DNA of 64,000 nucleotides from Streptomyces tuirus. Lineage in GTDB: Bacteria > Actinomycetota > Actinomycetes > Streptomycetales > Streptomycetaceae. This document shows, in pieces, positions 60,218 through 64,000 of the stretch. Made by a program: the position numbers and the translations under genes. The notes beneath the pieces were generated by a model. That model made no database searches, was not told where the DNA came from, and saw nothing but the letters and a program-made list of their open reading frames with translations. Every line of letters starts with the position of its first letter. The stretch's first letter is position 1. The stretch is taken from NCBI RefSeq assembly GCF_014701095.1, contig NZ_AP023439.1, positions 806,001-870,000 of the forward strand. The letters run 5' to 3'.

Positions 60218-62785
60218 GTGCTCAAGGCGACCCTGCGGAGCTTCCTGGCCCACAAGGGGCGGCTGCTGCTCTCCGCGCTCGCCGTCCTGCTGTCCGTCGC
60301 GTTCGTCACGGGGAGCCTGATCTTCTCGGACACCGTCAGCCGCACGTTCGACCGGCTGTTCGCCTCCACCGCGGCCGATGTCACGGTCAGCCCGAAGGAG
60401 GACCTCGACGAGGCGGTGCCCTCCGGCCGGACGGCCACCCTGCCGGCCGCGCTCGCCGAACGGGTCCGGCAGGTCGACGGGGTCGCGGCGGCCCGCGCGG
60501 ACGTCAAGGTGAGCGGCCTCACGGCCGTCGACGAGGAGAACCGGCCGGTGGGGCCCACCACCGGGGCGCCGACGCTCGGCTACGCCTGGACCCCGAACGA
60601 GCGCAGCCCGGTCGAGCTGACCTCGGGTCATGCCCCGCGCGGTCCCGCCCAGGCGCTGATCGACTCCGAGACCGCCGACCGCAGGAACGTGCGCATCGGC
60701 GACCCGCTCACCGTGATCGCACCCCCCGGTTCGTTCACGGTGCGGGTCGTCGGCATCGTCACGTTCACGACGACGAACCCCGGCTCCGCGCTGCTCTACT
60801 TCGACACGCCCACGGCCCAGACGAAGCTGCTGGGCCGGCCGGGGACGGCGACCGCCATCTCGGTCGACGCGGCGGCGGGCGTCAGTGACGATCAGCTCAA
60901 GCGGCGCGTGGCCGCCGCGCTCGGCGCACACACCTACGACTTCAGGACGGCCGGCGAACAGGCCGAGTCGGACGTCGAGCAACTGGGCGGGTTCCTCGAC
61001 GTCATCAAGTACGTGATGCTCGGCTTCGCCGGGATCGCCGTGCTCGTCGGCGTGTTCCTGATCGTCAACACCTTCTCCATGCTCATCGCCCAGCGCACCC
61101 GCGAACTGGGGCTGCTGCGCGCGCTCGGTGCCGACCGGCGCCAGGTCCGCGGCTCGGTGCTCACCGAGGCCCTGCTGCTCGGCCTGGTCGGCTCCACGCT
61201 GGGACTCGCCGCGGGCATCGGGCTCGCGGCGGGGCTGATCGGGCTGATGGGCCTGCTCGGCATGAACATCGACGCCGACGAGATGGAGATCGGCTGGGTG
61301 ACTCCGGTGGCGGCGTACGTCGTCGGGCTCGGCGTCACCTTCGTCGCCGCGTACCTCCCGGCGCGGCGGGCCGCGGGTGTCTCGCCGATGGCCGCCCTCT
61401 CGGACGCGGAGGTCGCCGGGGTGGGCCGGCCACTGCGGATGCGCGCGGTGGCGGGCGGGGTCGTCGGGGCGGCCGGTGCGGCGGCGCTCGCGGGGTGCGC
61501 CGTGTCGCGGCAGACCTCGTCGGCGGCGTCCCTGCTGGGCCTCGGTGTGGTGCTCACCCTGATCGCGACCGTGATCGCCGGGCCGCTGCTGGTGCATCCG
61601 GTGATCCGGGTGCTCGGCGCGGCCTTCCCCGCGCTGTTCGGCTCGATCGGGCGGATGAGCCAGCGCAACGCCCTGCGCAATCCCCGCCGTACCGGAGCGA
61701 CGGCGGCGGCCCTGATGGTGGGGATCGCCCTGGTGGGCGGGATGTCGGTGGCGAGCGAGTCGATGACCGCCTCGTTCGACCGGCAGATCGACAAGACCCT
61801 CGGCGCCGACTTCGTGATCCAGAACACCAACTTCCAGCCGTTCCCCGAGGAGGTCACCGGCAAGGTGCGCGGCACCGACGGGGTGGGCCTGGTCGTGCGC
61901 GGGCGGTTCACACCGGTCGCGGTGCGGCTCCCGGACGGCGACCGCGTGGAGACCACCGCCGCGGGCTACGATCCGCGGCTCGACGAGGTCGCCAACATCA
62001 CCTACGCGCAAGGGGACTCCGCGTCCGCGCTCGGGCCCGGACGGCTCGCCATGGACCGGGACTTCGCACGCGACCACGGCGTGCGGGTGGGCAGCACGCT
62101 CCCGGTGGAGTTCCCGGGCGGACGCTCGGCCGAGCTGACGGTCGGCGCGCTCACCGACCAGGACGCCGCCGAGGGATTCGGCACCCAGGGCGGCCTGTTC
62201 TTCGGGCTGGGCACCCTGCAGCGGTACGCGCCGGGTGGACAGGACTCCGCGCTGTACGTCAACGCCGCCCCTGGCACGGGCGACGACGACCTGCGCGCGA
62301 ACCTGGAAAAGACGCTGGATGCGTATCCGCAGGTGCAGGTGCGGGACCTGGCCGACTACAAGCAGTTGGTCCACGACCAGATCGCCGTCCTGCTCTACCT
62401 CGTGTACGCACTGCTCGGGCTGGCGATCATCATCGCGGTGCTCGGCGTGGTCAACACCCTCGCGCTGTCGGTGGTCGAACGCACCCGGGAGATCGGGCTG
62501 TTGCGGGCGATCGGGCTGGCCCGGCGTCAGCTGCGGCGGATGATCCGGCTGGAGTCGGTGGTGATCGCGGTGTTCGGCGCGGTCCTCGGGCTGGTGCTGG
62601 GGCTGGTGTGGGGGGTGTGCATGCAGCAGGTGCTGGCGCTCCAGGGCATGACGGCGCTGGCGATCCCGTGGGTCACGATCGTGCTGGTGGTGGTCGGTTC
62701 GGCGGTGGTCGGTGTGGTGGCGGCGCTGCTGCCGGCGTTGCGCGCCTCCCGCATGAACGTGCTGGCGGCTATCGCGCACGAGTGA
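60218..62785 (+). CDS. ABC transporter permease, FtsX/MacB-like with two FtsX domains
   Basis: The 855-residue permease from GTG 60218 has an N-terminal helix, a large extracytoplasmic domain (residues about 40-255), three helices with an FtsX domain (VMLGFAGIAVLVGVFLIVNT, GLLRALGADRRQVRGSVLTE, about 265-390), a linker with two more helices, a second extracytoplasmic domain (about 510-710) and a terminal FtsX domain (LYLVYALLGLAIIIAVLGVV, GLLRAIGLARRQLRRMIRLE). With the upstream ATPase it forms a complete mechanotransmission-type exporter. The start overlaps the ATPase region closely and they are surely co-translated. Confidence 0.92.
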   Translation: MLKATLRSFLAHKGRLLLSALAVLLSVAFVTGSLIFSDTVSRTFDRLFASTAADVTVSPKEDLDEAVPSGRTATLPAALAERVRQVDGVAAARADVKVSGLTAVDEENRPVGPTTGAPTLGYAWTPNERSPVELTSGHAPRGPAQALIDSETADRRNVRIGDPLTVIAPPGSFTVRVVGIVTFTTTNPGSALLYFDTPTAQTKLLGRPGTATAISVDAAAGVSDDQLKRRVAAALGAHTYDFRTAGEQAESDVEQLGGFLDVIKYVMLGFAGIAVLVGVFLIVNTFSMLIAQRTRELGLLRALGADRRQVRGSVLTEALLLGLVGSTLGLAAGIGLAAGLIGLMGLLGMNIDADEMEIGWVTPVAAYVVGLGVTFVAAYLPARRAAGVSPMAALSDAEVAGVGRPLRMRAVAGGVVGAAGAAALAGCAVSRQTSSAASLLGLGVVLTLIATVIAGPLLVHPVIRVLGAAFPALFGSIGRMSQRNALRNPRRTGATAAALMVGIALVGGMSVASESMTASFDRQIDKTLGADFVIQNTNFQPFPEEVTGKVRGTDGVGLVVRGRFTPVAVRLPDGDRVETTAAGYDPRLDEVANITYAQGDSASALGPGRLAMDRDFARDHGVRVGSTLPVEFPGGRSAELTVGALTDQDAAEGFGTQGGLFFGLGTLQRYAPGGQDSALYVNAAPGTGDDDLRANLEKTLDAYPQVQVRDLADYKQLVHDQIAVLLYLVYALLGLAIIIAVLGVVNTLALSVVERTREIGLLRAIGLARRQLRRMIRLESVVIAVFGAVLGLVLGLVWGVCMQQVLALQGMTALAIPWVTIVLVVVGSAVVGVVAALLPALRASRMNVLAAIAHE

Positions 62786-62840
62786 CGTCCGCATGGTGAA
62801 ACGGTCTGACGCGGGCCGGCCCGGGTGATGTGATCTTGGG

Positions 62841-63266
62841 ATGACCGAGTTGCGCATCCGGGCCGCGACGCCCGACGACCTCGACACCGTGCTGGCCTTC
62901 TGGAAGGCGGCCGCCGAGGGCACGAGCATCAGCGACGACCGCGCCGGCGTGGAGCGGCTCGTGGCGCGGGACCCCGAGGCGCTGATCCTCGGCGAACACG
63001 GTGGTGAACTGGTGGGCACGGTGATCGCCGGGTTCGACGGCTGGCGGTGTCATCTGTACCGGCTGGCCGTGCATCCGGACCACCGCCGCCAGGGCATCGC
63101 GTCCGCGCTGCTCGCCGCCGCGGAGGAGCGGTTCGTACGGCTCGGCGGGCGCCGCGCGGACGCGATGGTGCTGACGCGCAACGAGATCGCGCATCGGGCG
63201 TGGGATGCGGCGGGGTACGGGGCACAGGAGCAGTGGCGACGTTGGGTGAAGCCGCTCACCGAGTAG
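62841..63266 (+). CDS. GNAT-family N-acetyltransferase
   Basis: The 141-residue protein has the GNAT core: LRIRAATPDDLDTVLAFWKA, VGTVIAGFDGWRCHLYRLAV (strand 4), acetyl-CoA loop HPDHRRQGIASALLAAAEER. It acetylates a small molecule or N-terminus; the substrate is unknown. ATG 62841 has a weak ribosome site. It stands between the ABC genes and the CNNM-type gene. Confidence 0.88.
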   Translation: MTELRIRAATPDDLDTVLAFWKAAAEGTSISDDRAGVERLVARDPEALILGEHGGELVGTVIAGFDGWRCHLYRLAVHPDHRRQGIASALLAAAEERFVRLGGRRADAMVLTRNEIAHRAWDAAGYGAQEQWRRWVKPLTE

Positions 63267-63443
63267 GCGCGGCCAGGGAACCGGTGATCGCGCCCGCAAG
63301 AGGACTTTGCCCATCCTTTACTCTTGAATGGCCACTCGGTCCTGCATGAAAGGTTGTGAGCGTCCGCCCATGGGCGAGCCTCCCCGTGCGCGACACCGCG
63401 CGTTCAGCCCCGTCCTGGAGAACGATGGAACGGGGGTGAACCG

Positions 63444-64000
63444 ATGACCGAAGTGCTCCTCCTGCTGGTGGCGATCCTGCTCTCGCTCGCCTGTGGCGCC
63501 TTCGTGGCGGCCGAGTTCTCCCTCACCACGGTCGAGCGCGCCGAGCTGGAGCGGGCCGTGGAGCGCGGCGAGCGGGGCGCGGCCGGTGCGCTGAAGGCCG
63601 TACGGAATCTGACGTTCCAGCTCTCCGGCGCGCAGCTCGGCATCACCGTCACCAACCTGGTGGTCGGCATGCTCGCCGAGCCGTCGATCGCGGCCATGAT
63701 CGCCGGTCCGCTGGAGGACCTCGGCGTCTCGCGCTCGGCGTCGCACAGCGTCGCGCTGGTGCTCGGTACGGCCGCGTCGACGGTGTTCCTCATGGTCGTC
63801 GGCGAGCTCGTGCCGAAGAACTGGGCGATCTCCTCGCCGCTGACCGTCGCCAAGACGGTGGGCAACGCGCAGCGCTGGTTCAGCGCCGCGTTCCGGCCCT
63901 TCATCACGCACCTCAACAACACGGCCAACCGGGTCGTGCGGCGGATCGGTGTGGAGCCGGCGGAGGAGCTCGCCTCGGCGCGCGGGCCGCAGGAGCTGGC
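63444..64000 (+). CDS. hemolysin/CNNM-type membrane protein, 5' part (cut by window end)
   Basis: From ATG 63444 (GGGGGT upstream) the frame stays open to the window end (185 codons). It begins MTEVLLLLVAILLSLACGAF with VAAEFSLTTVERAELERAVE, then TFQLSGAQLGITVTNLVVGM, VALVLGTAASTVFLMVVGEL and VPKNWAISSPLTVAKTV: the DUF21/CNNM transmembrane domain of hemolysin-like proteins, which usually continue with CBS and CorC_HlyC domains. It is a possible divalent-cation (Mg or Co) exporter. The CBS part lies beyond 64000. Confidence 0.9.
   Translation, partial: MTEVLLLLVAILLSLACGAFVAAEFSLTTVERAELERAVERGERGAAGALKAVRNLTFQLSGAQLGITVTNLVVGMLAEPSIAAMIAGPLEDLGVSRSASHSVALVLGTAASTVFLMVVGELVPKNWAISSPLTVAKTVGNAQRWFSAAFRPFITHLNNTANRVVRRIGVEPAEELASARGPQEL

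Noticed and set aside
60038..63019. 993-codon open frame on the minus strand
   Set aside because: Antisense shadow of the ABC permease; Arg/Gly/His-rich without domains.

Overview
The window is high-GC DNA (about 70% or more) with tightly packed genes, GTG and TTG starts, purine-rich ribosome sites and typical Streptomyces gene content. That content includes a type III polyketide synthase matching RppA, a MurT/GatD pair, tripeptidyl aminopeptidase, SpoIIE-type phosphatases, an XRE/DUF397/ATPase triad, and a c-di-AMP riboswitch ahead of a wall hydrolase. From memory, the gene order from the DNA ligase to the biotin genes resembles the Streptomyces coelicolor SCO12xx region, so this is most likely ordinary chromosomal core or near-core DNA of a Streptomyces. 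I see no rRNA, tRNA, prophage, insertion sequence or CRISPR array.

Layout. 0.2-5 kb: secreted amidase, a DUF5519 protein, a methyltransferase-Nudix fusion, a phosphodiester glycosidase, a GDPD-like secreted enzyme. 5.1-9.3 kb: a minus-strand operon of a quinone oxidoreductase and two acyl-CoA dehydrogenases, plus an XRE-cupin regulator. 9.3-14.9 kb: a thioredoxin-reductase-like flavoprotein, an ATP-dependent DNA ligase coupled to a Nudix protein, succinate-semialdehyde dehydrogenase, a small protein, and a frameshifted TenA-like gene. 15-17.4 kb: a flaviolin/melanin-type cluster (rppA, an internally deleted P450, a cupin). 17.3-20 kb: acyl-CoA dehydrogenase and divergent TetR regulator with palindromic operators, then peptide deformylase. 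20.2-24.8 kb: murT-gatD (lipid II amidation), phosphofructokinase, CtaG-like protein. 24.8-28.8 kb: LytS/LytR two-component system with a solute:sodium symporter. 29-31.7 kb: Lrp regulator, dimethylargininase, ornithine aminotransferase. 31.9-37.2 kb: two SpoIIE-type phosphatases, an RpiB-like isomerase, a PlsC-like acyltransferase. 37.3-43.6 kb: tripeptidyl aminopeptidase and the urease operon ureABCFGD (no ureE). 43.8-49 kb: TetR plus a membrane protein, tandem repeats, a release-factor-like (baeRF10) protein, a ClpP remnant, an NlpC/P60 hydrolase under a c-di-AMP riboswitch. 49.5-51.3 kb: ATPase, XRE and DUF397 triad. 51.4-56 kb: biotin genes bioF and, divergently, bioBAD. 56-64 kb: class A beta-lactamase, an exo/endonuclease-fold protein, a methyltransferase, a degenerate Fic/antitoxin pair, an ABC exporter of the MacB/FtsX type, a GNAT enzyme and a CNNM/hemolysin-type protein cut by the window end.

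What stands out is decay and repeat expansion rather than an obviously new machine. The P450 next to rppA has lost its N-terminus, the C-helix region and the whole heme-binding loop, yet keeps an open frame. A ClpP gene is reduced to fragments. A TenA-like gene is frameshifted. Short tandem repeats of 16, 18, 19, 24 and 32 bp occur repeatedly, some of them in frame inside enzymes (bioA, bioB and the thioredoxin-reductase-like gene). One palindromic element sits in frame inside an acyl-CoA dehydrogenase. Known-family statements come from recognition of motifs; no database search was run.
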